From an uncultured Oscillospiraceae bacterium (GTDB taxonomy: Bacteria > Bacillota > Clostridia > Oscillospirales > Oscillospiraceae): 16,490 bases of DNA. The notes below the pieces were generated by a model. The model had not been told where the DNA came from. It was given only the letters and a program-made list of their open reading frames with translations, and made no database searches. Made by a program: the position numbers and the translations under genes. The DNA lies in NCBI GenBank assembly GCA_934668605.1, contig CAKUNY010000029.1:1-16490 (forward strand), read 5' to 3'. Positions 6,409 through 13,917 of the stretch are shown here, one piece after another. Each line of letters opens with the position of its first letter. The first letter of the stretch is position 1.

Positions 6409-7680
6409 TCAGGATCGTTTTTTAAGCGCTGCGTCAATGTCGCCGATCATGTACAAAGAGCCGTAGCACAGAACCACGCCATTTTCTCCCGCGTGCTTGA
6501 TGGCAAGCCTCACGCCGTCTTCGACGACGCCGCAGGCCGTGACGGGCTTTCCGAACTGGCGCAGATACTCGGCAAGGCCTTCCGCCGACATCGCGCGGGG
6601 ATTGGCGGGCGTGATGGTGATGAACTCCTTGGCATACGGGGCGACGTTTTTGTACATGCAGTGGAAATCCTTGTCGCCCAGAACGCCGGTTAAAATCGTG
6701 AGCTCGCGACCCTTGAGATAGTCGTCGATGTTTTGCACAAGCGCCTCGATGCACTGCGGATTGTGCCCGCCGTCGATGATGAAAAGCGGCTTCTCGCGCA
6801 TGAGCTGGAAGCGCCCCGGCCACTGCACGGTTTCAAGACCCGTGCGAACCGCCTCGTCCGTCAGGTTCCAGCCCTTGGCCTTCAAAGCGTCCACTGCCGC
6901 GAGAACGACCGCCGCGTTGTGGAGCTGATGCTCGCCGAGAAGCGGCAGCTTCAAATGCGCAAACCGCCCGCAGGAGAATACCTGCCCCGCAAGGCCGTGC
7001 GATTCGAGCCGGATGGAATCGAAGTCCGCCTTATGGAGCCTTGCGCCGACGGCTTTGCAGCGATCTTCAAAGACCTTTTCCACGGACGGCTGCTCCCGGT
7101 AGATGACGGCGTCGCAGCCGGGCTTGATGATACCGGCCTTTGTCGCCGCGATTTTCTCCAGCGTGTCGCCCAGAACCTCGGTGTGGTCTAAGCCGATGTT
7201 GCACAAAATGGCGGCTTCCGGGGGCAGGATAACATTCGTTGCGTCAAATTCGCCGCCCATGCCGACCTCGCAGATGACGATGTCGCATTTTTCGCGCTTG
7301 AAGTATTCAAAGCCCAGCGCCGTGACCATTTCAAACTCGGTCGGCTGCTCGAAGATCGAGTCTGCGAAGGGCTTGATGTACTCGGTCAGCTCGCAGATGG
7401 CCTCGTCGGGAATCTGCCGGCCATTGATCTGGATGCGCTCATTGAAGCGGAGAATGTAAGGAGACGTGTAGAGACCTGTCTTATAGCCCGCGGCCTGGAA
7501 GATCGAGGCCAGCATCGCGCAGGTCGAGCCCTTGCCATTCGTGCCTGCGACATGGACAAATTTGCAGGCGCGCTCGGGATGACCCAGCTTATCGAGCAGC
7601 GCCTCAATGCGCTCGAGCCCGGGAATGCTGCCCTTCCAGCAGACAGCGTGGATATAGTGCAGTGCTTGTTCCAGCGTCAT
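6409..7680 (-). CDS. folC: Bifunctional folylpolyglutamate synthase / dihydrofolate synthase
   Basis: Mur-ligase-like ATP-dependent enzyme of 423 residues that adds glutamate to dihydropteroate and to reduced folates, trapping them in the cell and making them better cofactors. The P-loop is HVAGTNGKGST (43-53), followed by the family's SPYILRFNERI (about 76-86) and by VGMGGEFDATN; IIDGGHNPQ opens the C-terminal ligase domain. Length is normal for bacterial FolC. The start codon at 7680 has only a purine-rich AAAGAAAGAAG about 9 nt upstream; the AGGAGG inside the end of folT is too distant. The 24-nt gap from folT implies one transcript, so the THF riboswitch upstream of folT should affect folC through coupling or message level. 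Confidence 0.95.
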   Translation of the reverse strand: MTLEQALHYIHAVCWKGSIPGLERIEALLDKLGHPERACKFVHVAGTNGKGSTCAMLASIFQAAGYKTGLYTSPYILRFNERIQINGRQIPDEAICELTEYIKPFADSIFEQPTEFEMVTALGFEYFKREKCDIVICEVGMGGEFDATNVILPPEAAILCNIGLDHTEVLGDTLEKIAATKAGIIKPGCDAVIYREQPSVEKVFEDRCKAVGARLHKADFDSIRLESHGLAGQVFSCGRFAHLKLPLLGEHQLHNAAVVLAAVDALKAKGWNLTDEAVRTGLETVQWPGRFQLMREKPLFIIDGGHNPQCIEALVQNIDDYLKGRELTILTGVLGDKDFHCMYKNVAPYAKEFITITPANPRAMSAEGLAEYLRQFGKPVTACGVVEDGVRLAIKHAGENGVVLCYGSLYMIGDIDAALKKRS

Positions 7681-7704
7681 AACGAAAAACTTCTTTCTTT
7701 AAAG

Positions 7705-8313
7705 TCAGTCCTCCTGCGCCTGTCTCTGCGCGCCGGAAACGGGCGGCCAGAGCTTCGCGCTGGAGAATACCTTTGCTTTATACAGCAGCCATACGATCAG
7801 AACATCGAGCACGAACGTCACGCCGAACTGAATCGAGCGCGATGCAAGCTTTGTCAGGAAGAACGCTTCAAATGCGTCTGCGCCGTAAACAAAAGCCAGC
7901 GACCAGCTCTGATAGAGAATGGAGCCCAGGACGATCGCGGGCAGAAACGCCAGGCCGATGGTCAGGGGATTCGTCTTCCTGGCGAGCATCGGGCGGAAGA
8001 AGCCCGCGCACAGGCCGTAGAGGATCGGCGGAACACAGAACAGGGGATTATAGCCGTAGCCCGAGAACAGACAGCCGACCAGGTCTGCCGAGAAGCCCAC
8101 GAGAGCGCCCGGAATGGGGCCAAAGAACATGCCCGCTAAGAAGATGGGCACGGCCTCTAACGAAAAGCGCGTCGAGACATCCGGCATGGGGATGATGAGT
8201 CTGGCCAGCACCACGCTGATGGCGGCGAGGACGGCGGATACAACAAGAGTTCTGACGTTTTTGAGCGAATGCGTGCGCGTCTGCGCAACGGCTGCGGATT
8301 GGTTTTTAGACAT
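7705..8313 (-). CDS. folT: Folate ECF transporter S component
   Basis: Small integral membrane protein (202 residues, about six hydrophobic segments) that binds folate and docks on the shared energy-coupling-factor ATPase module, whose genes are not in this window. The family pattern is clear: RFSLEAVPIFLAGMFFGPI followed by GALVGFSADLVGCLF. Assignment to folate rather than another vitamin rests on two contextual facts: a THF riboswitch directly upstream and folC directly downstream. The ATG at 8313 is chosen because GGAGG (8322-8326) lies 8 nt before it; the frame stays open further upstream, but that stretch is the riboswitch leader. The protein has a polar N-terminal tail before the first helix. 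Confidence 0.9.
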   Translation of the reverse strand: MSKNQSAAVAQTRTHSLKNVRTLVVSAVLAAISVVLARLIIPMPDVSTRFSLEAVPIFLAGMFFGPIPGALVGFSADLVGCLFSGYGYNPLFCVPPILYGLCAGFFRPMLARKTNPLTIGLAFLPAIVLGSILYQSWSLAFVYGADAFEAFFLTKLASRSIQFGVTFVLDVLIVWLLYKAKVFSSAKLWPPVSGAQRQAQED

Positions 8314-8321
8314 AAAAATAG

Positions 8322-8351
8322 CCTCCGAATCAAAATGATGGGAGGAGGTTG
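8322..8351 (-). promoter_or_regulatory. Shine-Dalgarno-sequestering hairpin of folT
   Basis: In the minus-strand RNA, CCUCC (8345-8341) pairs with the folT ribosome binding site GGAGG (8326-8322), stacked on AUCA (8339-8336) with UGAU (8332-8329) around a UUU loop. The adjoining CAACCUCC (8351-8344) is perfectly complementary to GGAGGUUG (8464-8457) inside the aptamer. No U-tract follows the aptamer, which favours control of translation over termination. Confidence 0.7.
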
Positions 8352-8408
8352 AATATGGTGATGCGGCGTGTGAAATGTCCTGTACAGATAAGCCGTACGA
8401 TTCATTTT

Positions 8409-8502
8409 GACAGCGGATGCGAAATGACACCGCGGAGAAGCTCCTTCGCCCGGCGGCAACCTCCCATCCGACCGGTACTTGACGCGTCATTCCTACTCAT
8501 GC
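8409..8502 (-). promoter_or_regulatory. Tetrahydrofolate (THF) riboswitch aptamer
   Basis: The minus-strand RNA carries the conserved THF-riboswitch segments in order: GAGUAG, stem GGAAUGAC (8493-8486), GCGUCAAGU (8485-8477), a CCGG-based arm enclosing GGAUGGGAGGUUGCC, CGAAG, a GGAG/CUCC hairpin, CCGCGGU, the returning stem strand GUCAUUUC (8428-8421) and GCAUCCGCU. This order and spelling closely follow the Streptococcus mutans folT aptamer as I remember it. The outer P1 stem is not evident in the usual place. Confidence 0.88.
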
Positions 8503-8576
8503 AACGTTCGACTACGCATGGATTGTTAAATTTGCGGGGCCACATCGTTCCCGCCCTTAGCAGTTCTCCTGTCTCT

Positions 8577-8604
8577 AGTATATTGCATTTTTGAAAAATA
8601 GCAA
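8577..8604 (-). promoter_or_regulatory. Promoter of the folT-folC operon
   Basis: On the minus strand, TTGCTA (8604-8599) and TATACT (8582-8577) are 16 nt apart. Transcription would begin near 8570, giving a leader of about 255 nt. Between the start and the aptamer two hairpins can form (GCGGG/CCCGC at 8554-8534; CATGC/GCATG at 8520-8498). Confidence 0.65.
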
Positions 8605-8715
8605 GAGGTAATCAATAAAAAATTACCGATTTTCGAAAATTTTTGCAAATAATTCACGAGGCTCCCAAAACTCCGGAAAATCCGCACCTTTTGGCGGGCT
8701 CGCACGAAGTGCCGG

Positions 8716-8744
8716 TTGCTTTTCTCCGGCTTCCGGGCTATAAT
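8716..8744 (+). promoter_or_regulatory. Promoter of the first MATE transporter gene
   Basis: TTGCTT (8716-8721) and TATAAT (8739-8744) with a 17-nt spacer; predicted start near 8751, which rules out translation starts upstream of 8791. The promoter is divergent from that of folT; the AT-rich stretch between them (8605-8715) shows nothing else. Confidence 0.8.
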
Positions 8745-8790
8745 ACTCGGGCTGCCTGCGCGGCAAAGACAAAACAGGACAGGTGTTAGC

Positions 8791-10131
8791 ATGTATCGGG
8801 ACTTGACAAAGGGAAGCATTACAAAGGGGCTGCTGCTGTTTGCGCTGCCGATGATCGCGGGAAATCTGCTCCAGCAGTTTTATAACATTGCAGACACGCT
8901 CATCGTCGGGCAGGCACTTGGAAAAAACGCGCTGGCGGCGGTGGGCTCTGCGTATACGCTCATGACGTTCCTCACGTCTATTTTTCTCGGCCTTTCGATG
9001 GGCGCGGGCGCGCTGTTTTCGATCTATCTCGGGAAAAAGGACTACGCCTCGCTTCGAAGCGCGGTCTATCATGCGCTTTTTTTGATCTTCGCGGTGACGG
9101 CGGTACTGAATCTGCTGGTCTATGTGTTTTTAGACCCGATTTTGCGCTTTCTGCAAATCCCGGCGGAGCTGTATGGCTCGATGCGCGACTACCTCGTGAT
9201 CATCTTCGCGGGGCTGATCGCGACGTTTTTGTATAACTTTTTCTCGTGCCTTCTGCGCGCGGTCGGAAACTCGGTGGCGCCCTTGTGGTTCCTCGGCGCG
9301 GCGGCTATCTTAAACGTCGGGCTCGATCTGCTGTTCGTGCTTGTGTTCTCCTGGGGCATTGCGGGCGCGGCGATCGCAACGGTTTTTGCGCAGTATGTCT
9401 CCGGAATTGGTATTCTCATCTACGCGCTGCGCCGCTGCCGGGAGTTTCTGCCGGGAAAGAGCGACCGGAAATTCAGCCGGGCGATGCTTGCGGAGATTCT
9501 TGATTTGTCGCTTCTTACCTGCGCGCAGCAGTCGGCAATGAACTTCGGCATTCTTCTCATCCAGCGCTTGGTGGACAGCTTCGGCGCGGTGACGATGGCG
9601 GCCTTTGCCGCGGCGGTGAAGATCGACTCGTTCGCCTACCTTCCCGTGCAGGATTTCGGCAACGCGTTTTCCACCTTCACGGCGCAAAACTACGGAGCGG
9701 GGCAAAAAGAGCGCCTCAGACAGGGCTTCCGGCAGGCGACCATTGCCAGCGCGGCGTTTTCTGTCGTCATTTCCGCGCTCGTGTGTATCTTTGCAAATCC
9801 GCTCATGCGCATCTTCGTGCAGGCGGGGGAGACGGAGGTGCTCGCGGCGGGCGTTTTGTACCTGCGCGTTGAGGGGGCGTTTTATGCCGGCATCGGCTGC
9901 CTGTTTTTGCTCTACGGGTTCTATCGCGCCGTCAAGCGCCCGGGCATGTCCGTCGTGCTGACGGTCATTTCGCTCGGCACGCGCGTGGCGCTGGCGTATC
10001 TGCTGGCCGGGCGCATCGGCGAGATCGGTATCTGGATGGCCATCCCCATCGGCTGGGTGCTGGCAGACATCACCGGCTACGGCTATTATTTCCGCCACAG
10101 GGAAAAGCTCCTGCCGCGGGAAGAGAACTAG
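8791..10131 (+). CDS. MATE family efflux transporter
   Basis: Polytopic membrane protein of 446 residues, the usual length for the multidrug and toxic compound extrusion family, which exports organic compounds in exchange for Na+ or H+. The opening LTKGSITKGLLLFALPMIAGNLLQQFYNIADTLIVGQ contains the family signature of the first helix, and the second half repeats it in the QDFGNAFSTFTAQNYGAGQ region typical of NorM/DinF-like proteins. About twelve hydrophobic segments can be counted. Start ATG 8791 has a modest AGGACAGGTG just upstream and lies about 40 nt after the predicted transcription start. Substrate unknown. It is probably monocistronic, ending at a strong terminator shared with the convergent galT. 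A second, different MATE gene lies at 14484-15980. Confidence 0.92.
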   Translation: MYRDLTKGSITKGLLLFALPMIAGNLLQQFYNIADTLIVGQALGKNALAAVGSAYTLMTFLTSIFLGLSMGAGALFSIYLGKKDYASLRSAVYHALFLIFAVTAVLNLLVYVFLDPILRFLQIPAELYGSMRDYLVIIFAGLIATFLYNFFSCLLRAVGNSVAPLWFLGAAAILNVGLDLLFVLVFSWGIAGAAIATVFAQYVSGIGILIYALRRCREFLPGKSDRKFSRAMLAEILDLSLLTCAQQSAMNFGILLIQRLVDSFGAVTMAAFAAAVKIDSFAYLPVQDFGNAFSTFTAQNYGAGQKERLRQGFRQATIASAAFSVVISALVCIFANPLMRIFVQAGETEVLAAGVLYLRVEGAFYAGIGCLFLLYGFYRAVKRPGMSVVLTVISLGTRVALAYLLAGRIGEIGIWMAIPIGWVLADITGYGYYFRHREKLLPREEN

Positions 10132-10162
10132 CAAGGCACCGGCAGACGCACCAAATAACGCG

Positions 10163-10210
10163 CAGCAGCGCATACCCGGGAAACGGATGGGTATGCGCTG
10201 CTGATTTTTT
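10163..10210 (+). terminator. Rho-independent terminator between the MATE gene and galT
   Basis: A perfect 15-bp stem (CAGCAGCGCATACCC 10163-10177 with its complement 10189-10203) and T-run 10205-10210. It serves the MATE gene; on the minus strand the stem lies just past galT but is followed by only a poor U-tract. Confidence 0.92.
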
Positions 10211-10213
10211 GAA

Positions 10214-11713
10214 TTAGGCGTTGAGACAGTCGAGGAATTTTTGAAGATGCTGCCGACCCTCCGGCGTGCATTTATAGACGCCTGCGCACTCGAGTACCTG
10301 CGCGAAGACCTGTCCGATCTCGAACCGGATAATATCCTCGGCGTTGTCCGCGTTAAATTCCGGGTGCCGCTTTAGGAAGCCTTCCGCCCAGTCGGCGTGC
10401 TTGGCGAGTTCTTCATTTTCACGGAGATTTTCGCCGTTCAAAAGCGCCACCCTGAGGTCGGCCATCTCTTTTTTGAGCCGTCCCGGCAGGATCGCCAGAC
10501 CCATGACCTCGATCAGGCCGATGTTCTCTTTCTTGATATGGTGCAGCTCCTCGTGCGGATGGTAAAGACCCATCGGATGCTCTTTCGTGGTCAGATTGTT
10601 GCGCAGCACCAGATCCAGCTCGTACTTGCCGTTCCGCATCCGCGCAATGGGCGTGATGGTGTTGTGCGGCTCGCCGTCTGTTTCGGCGAAGATCATCGCG
10701 TCCGGGTCAGAATACTTGCGCCACTTGGCAAGAATTCTGCCCGCCAGCTCACAGAGCTGGTTTTTGTTTTCCGAGTTCAACCGCAAAACCGTCATCGGGT
10801 ACTTCACGACGCAGCAGTCCACATCGGAGAAGCCCGGCACTTCAAAGCTGAATTCTTTCTCGGCTTTCTCCATCGGGAACGTGTGATGTCCGCCCTGGAA
10901 ATGCTCATGCGCCAGAATGCTGCCGCCGACAATGGGCAGGTCGGCATTCGAGCCGAGGAAATAGTGCGGGAACTGCTCGACAAACGAGAAAAGCTTATCA
11001 AACGCAGAGCGGTCAATGACCATCGGCGTGTGCTGGGTGTTCATCACGATGGCGTGCTCATTGTAGTACACATACGGCGAATACTGAAAGCCCCACGGCT
11101 GACCGTTGACTGTGACCGGCATGACGCGCAGGTTCTGTCTGGCCGGGTGCGAGATCGTGCCCGCATAGCCGACGTTCTCGACGCAGAGTAAGCACTTCGG
11201 GTAGCCAGAGGCTTTTTTCAGCTTCGCCGCCGCGATGTCTCTGGGGTCTTTTTCCGGCTTCGAGAGGTTGATCGAGATTTCGAGCTCCCCATACTTCGTC
11301 TGCGCCGTCCAATGTTCGTCTTTCGCGATGCGGTCACGGCGGATATAATTGCAGTCCTGACTGAGCTTATAAAAGTAGTCCGTCGCGGCCTTCGGGCTTT
11401 CCTGATACAAAGCCCGGAAGCTCCGCACGACCTCGGAGGGCTTCGGCGTAAGAACGCCCATGAGCCTGGTGTCGAACAGGTCGCGCTCGGCAATGGTGTC
11501 GTTGATCTGTCCGTTTTCGACAGCGTAGTCGCACAGGACGTTCAGGCATTCCGGGAAATCGTAGTGTTTGTTCACTTTTTCGTAGCTCTCGAGCTTCAGT
11601 TCTGTCAGAAGCGAATTTCTGGCGAACGTCTCATCGAGCGCGTCGAGCAGGCCGCAGTTTTTTGCGTAACCCAGCAGCGAGTCGACCGCTGCGTATACAG
11701 CTTCCAGTTTCAT
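10214..11713 (-). CDS. galT: UDP-glucose-hexose-1-phosphate uridylyltransferase, class II
   Basis: Leloir pathway enzyme of 499 residues that exchanges UMP between UDP-glucose and galactose-1-phosphate. Length and sequence (MKLEAVYAAVDSLLGYA opening; HEHFQGGHH around 269-277, containing the active-site histidines) match the Firmicutes class II GalT rather than the shorter E. coli type. The start is supported by AGGAGG (11721-11726) 7 nt upstream. No galK, galE or sugar transporter is adjacent, which is unusual because galT often sits with galK. It follows the LysR gene by only 48 nt on the same strand, with no convincing promoter in the gap, so it may be read from the LysR promoter or from one inside that gene. 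Confidence 0.93.
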   Translation of the reverse strand: MKLEAVYAAVDSLLGYAKNCGLLDALDETFARNSLLTELKLESYEKVNKHYDFPECLNVLCDYAVENGQINDTIAERDLFDTRLMGVLTPKPSEVVRSFRALYQESPKAATDYFYKLSQDCNYIRRDRIAKDEHWTAQTKYGELEISINLSKPEKDPRDIAAAKLKKASGYPKCLLCVENVGYAGTISHPARQNLRVMPVTVNGQPWGFQYSPYVYYNEHAIVMNTQHTPMVIDRSAFDKLFSFVEQFPHYFLGSNADLPIVGGSILAHEHFQGGHHTFPMEKAEKEFSFEVPGFSDVDCCVVKYPMTVLRLNSENKNQLCELAGRILAKWRKYSDPDAMIFAETDGEPHNTITPIARMRNGKYELDLVLRNNLTTKEHPMGLYHPHEELHHIKKENIGLIEVMGLAILPGRLKKEMADLRVALLNGENLRENEELAKHADWAEGFLKRHPEFNADNAEDIIRFEIGQVFAQVLECAGVYKCTPEGRQHLQKFLDCLNA

Positions 11714-11761
11714 CTTGTAGCCTCCTAATCTGTTTCATGCTGTCGCATCTGAACGTATGGT

Positions 11762-12676
11762 TTATTCTCCGCGCGGCGCTGCCGTTCGGGCGTCCTGCCC
11801 CGCGTCCATCGGCTCCTGGCAGAGCGCAATGAAATCCTGCATGTTCCGCGTCAGAAATTTCTTTCGGTGGTAGACCACGTTGAGCTCCCGCAGAAGCGGC
11901 TTTTCCACCGGCAGCATCCGCACAACGCCCTCCCGCGCGTCGCGCTCGACGAGCATCCGCGGCAAAACAGAAACGCCCAGCCCTTCGCCGACGGCGCTGA
12001 CGATCGCCTGCGTGCTGGCGCTCTGCCAGACGGGGCGGACGGTGATCTGCATGAGAGAAAAGCACGCGTCCAGCAGCTGGCGCACCGAGCTTCCCGGCTC
12101 ACGCATCAAAAACGGATACTTCGTGAGCGCTTGCAGCGTGACCGATGGCTGCCCGGCAAGCGGCGAGCCCGGCGGGACGATCGCGCGCAGCTCGTCTCGC
12201 AAAAACGGGACAGCCAGAAGCTCCGGGCTTAGCGGCTGCGTCTCCAGAAGCGCGATGTCAATTTCGTTGTCGAGCAGCAGCCGCTCAATTTCGCTCGACC
12301 GCTCCACGACCGCCTCGATCTGGAGCTCCGGTATGCGCATTTGGTATCGCCGGATAAGGCCGGGGAGAATGTGCGTGCCGATGGTGATGCTCGCCCCGAG
12401 GCGAAGAAGACCGAGCGCGTCCCAGTTGCGCATCTGCTTTTCCATGTCGTCAAAGAGCGAGACGATGTGGCTCGCGTAGCCGTAGAGCGTGTTGGCTGCC
12501 TGCGTCGGCGCGATTTTCCGGCCGGTTCGCTCAAACAGCTGCACGCCGTAATGTGCCTCCAGCTCCCGAATGGCGACGCTCAGCGACGGCTGCGCCAGAT
12601 GCAGCTCCTGCGCCGCGCGCGTGACGCTGCCGCAGCGGTAGACCGTGGTGAAAATTTTCATGTGCCGCAGGGTCAT
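11762..12676 (-). CDS. LysR family transcriptional regulator
   Basis: Cytoplasmic DNA-binding regulator of 304 residues. The N-terminal winged helix-turn-helix spans residues 1-60 (SVTRAAQELHLAQPSLSVAIRELEAHYG and LFERTGR are standard LTTR signatures), followed by the two-lobe effector-binding domain. The ligand is unknown; the DNA-binding part most resembles the CysL/CbbR-like branch. Start ATG 12676 has AAGGAG 6 nt upstream. It is divergent from the chromate-transporter pair and a palindromic operator lies between them, so control of that pair and of itself is the likely role. It lies 48 nt ahead of galT on the same strand. Confidence 0.92.
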   Translation of the reverse strand: MTLRHMKIFTTVYRCGSVTRAAQELHLAQPSLSVAIRELEAHYGVQLFERTGRKIAPTQAANTLYGYASHIVSLFDDMEKQMRNWDALGLLRLGASITIGTHILPGLIRRYQMRIPELQIEAVVERSSEIERLLLDNEIDIALLETQPLSPELLAVPFLRDELRAIVPPGSPLAGQPSVTLQALTKYPFLMREPGSSVRQLLDACFSLMQITVRPVWQSASTQAIVSAVGEGLGVSVLPRMLVERDAREGVVRMLPVEKPLLRELNVVYHRKKFLTRNMQDFIALCQEPMDAGQDARTAAPRGE

Positions 12677-12690
12677 GGGGCGCTCCTTCT

Positions 12691-12706
12691 ATAAGAAAAT
12701 TCTTAT
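12691..12706. promoter_or_regulatory. Palindromic LysR-type operator
   Basis: ATAAGAA-AA-TTCTTAT, a perfect 7-bp inverted repeat with a 2-bp centre, typical of LTTR recognition sites. Its centre lies about 65 bp upstream of the predicted start of the chromate-transporter transcript, the classic LTTR recognition position, and just downstream of the predicted LysR start, where binding would repress the regulator gene. A further half-site-like ACTTATAT lies at 12732-12739. Confidence 0.75.
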
Positions 12707-12715
12707 TACAGCCAT

Positions 12716-12744
12716 ATAATAATAGTATTTTACTTATATGTCAA
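12716..12744 (-). promoter_or_regulatory. Promoter of the LysR regulator gene
   Basis: On the minus strand, consensus TTGACA (12744-12739) and TATTAT (12721-12716) are separated by 17 nt. Confidence 0.78.
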
Positions 12745-12757
12745 GACGGACTATACT
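12729..12757 (+). promoter_or_regulatory. Promoter of the chromate-transporter pair, overlapping the LysR promoter
   Basis: TTTACT (12729-12734) and TATACT (12752-12757), 17 nt apart. The weak -35 fits an activator-dependent promoter. The start near 12764 would give a very short leader of about 13 nt, so a different start cannot be excluded. Confidence 0.5.
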
Positions 12758-12776
12758 GTCATGGGAGGAGAAAGCC

Positions 12777-13340
12777 ATGAACCGAAAAAACGTCTTGTGG
12801 AAGCTGTTTGTCTCCACGCTCTACCTCAGCGCCTTTACCTTCGGCGGCGGCTATGTGATCGTCACGCTGATGAAGCAGAAATTTGTCGATGAACTGCACT
12901 GGATCGAAGAGGATGAAATGTTAGACCTCATCGCCATCGCCCAGTCCGCCCCCGGCGCGATCGCCGTCAACGGCGCGATTGTCGTGGGCTACAAGCTCGC
13001 AGGGCTTCTCGGCGCGATCGTTGCGATCATTGCGACGATCATTCCGCCGTTTGTGATCATCACGGTCATTTCGTATTTTTATGAGCTCTTCCGCGATAAT
13101 TTTCTCGTCAGCAAGCTCCTTTCCGGCATGCAGGCTGGCGTGGGCGCGGTGATCGCGTCCGTCGTGTGGGATATGGGAGGCGGCGTTCTCAAGCAGAAAA
13201 GCGCTGTTTCCGATTTTATCATGATTGCAGCCTTTCTGGCCGCGTGCGTGCTTCGCGTGAACGTGATCTATATTATCCTGGCCTGCATCGCGCTCGGCGT
13301 TTTGCGGACGGTGCTTGCAAAAAGGAGGAAGGCCGCATGA
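12777..13340 (+). CDS. Chromate transporter family protein, first half-size subunit
   Basis: Integral membrane protein of 187 residues from the CHR (ChrA) family. It carries the half-size signature: FTFGGGYVIVTLM near the N-terminus and AQSAPGAIAVNGAIVVGYKLAG, the family's P-G-x-x-A-x-N motif. Full-length ChrA is about 400 residues with two such halves; in many Firmicutes the halves are separate adjacent genes, as here, and are presumed to form a heterodimer. Real substrate in a gut anaerobe is uncertain; chromate or another oxyanion is only the family label. Start ATG 12777 has GGGAGGAG 6 nt upstream. Its stop overlaps the next start as ATGA. Probably activated by the divergent LysR protein. 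Confidence 0.9.
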   Translation: MNRKNVLWKLFVSTLYLSAFTFGGGYVIVTLMKQKFVDELHWIEEDEMLDLIAIAQSAPGAIAVNGAIVVGYKLAGLLGAIVAIIATIIPPFVIITVISYFYELFRDNFLVSKLLSGMQAGVGAVIASVVWDMGGGVLKQKSAVSDFIMIAAFLAACVLRVNVIYIILACIALGVLRTVLAKRRKAA

Positions 13341-13900
13341 TCTACCTGCAATTATTTTTAAGCTTTTTGCAGATCGGAGCGCTCAGCTTCGGAGGAGGCT
13401 ATGCGGCGATGCCCCTTATCGAGGCGCAGATCGTCACGATGCACGGCTGGCTCGACCTGACGGAGTTTGCAAATCTCGTCACGATCGCCGAAATGACGCC
13501 CGGCCCCATTGCCGTCAACGCGGCGACGTTTGTGGGAACCAAAATCGCGGGTGTTCCGGGCGCACTGGTTGCAACGTATGGCTGCATTCTGCCTGCGTGC
13601 ATCCTGGTCACGCTGATTGCGAAGCTCTATCTCAAGTACCGGAACCTGTCTGTTTTGCAGAGCGTACTCGGCTCTCTTCGTCCGGCGGTCGTGGCGATGA
13701 TCGCCTCGGCGGGCGTAACGATTTTACTGAGCGCCTTCTGGGGCGGGCGCACGGTGGTGCTTGGAAGCACCAATCTTCTCATGGTCGCAATTTTCGCGCT
13801 GAGCTTGCTTCTTCTGCGCAAAACGAAGCTGAACGCCATCGCCGTCATGGTGCTGGCCGGGGTTTTGAACCTCGCGGCTGGACTGTGCGGCATTGGCTAG
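13337..13900 (+). CDS. Chromate transporter family protein, second half-size subunit
   Basis: Partner of the preceding gene, also 187 residues, with the homologous motifs LSFGGGYAAMPLI and AEMTPGPIAVNAATFVGTKIAG and several long hydrophobic helices. The two proteins are clearly related to each other but distinct in sequence, as expected for complementary halves of a ChrA-type transporter rather than a recent duplication. Start ATG 13337 lies inside the stop of the first gene (ATGA overlap) and has AAAGGAGG 8 nt upstream, so the two are translationally coupled. No standard terminator follows: the stop codon is only 17 nt from repeat copy C, whose hairpins may have to serve. Confidence 0.9.
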   Translation: MIYLQLFLSFLQIGALSFGGGYAAMPLIEAQIVTMHGWLDLTEFANLVTIAEMTPGPIAVNAATFVGTKIAGVPGALVATYGCILPACILVTLIAKLYLKYRNLSVLQSVLGSLRPAVVAMIASAGVTILLSAFWGGRTVVLGSTNLLMVAIFALSLLLLRKTKLNAIAVMVLAGVLNLAAGLCGIG

Positions 13901-13917
13901 TATAAGCACACGCAGTG

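Noticed and set aside
6235..6693. Open frames translating the repeat copies into similar short peptides
   Set aside because: The similarity between copies follows from the shared DNA repeat; there is no ribosome binding site, and changes between copies follow base pairing, not codons.
8314..8490. N-terminal extension of folT up to 8490
   Set aside because: This stretch is the aptamer and expression platform of the THF riboswitch, and the ATG at 8313 has a well-placed GGAGG.
8409..8573. Long-range P1 for the THF aptamer formed by GACAG (8573-8569) and CUGUC (8413-8409)
   Set aside because: The upstream strand lies at or before the predicted transcription start and a 5-bp match over this span is not unlikely by chance.
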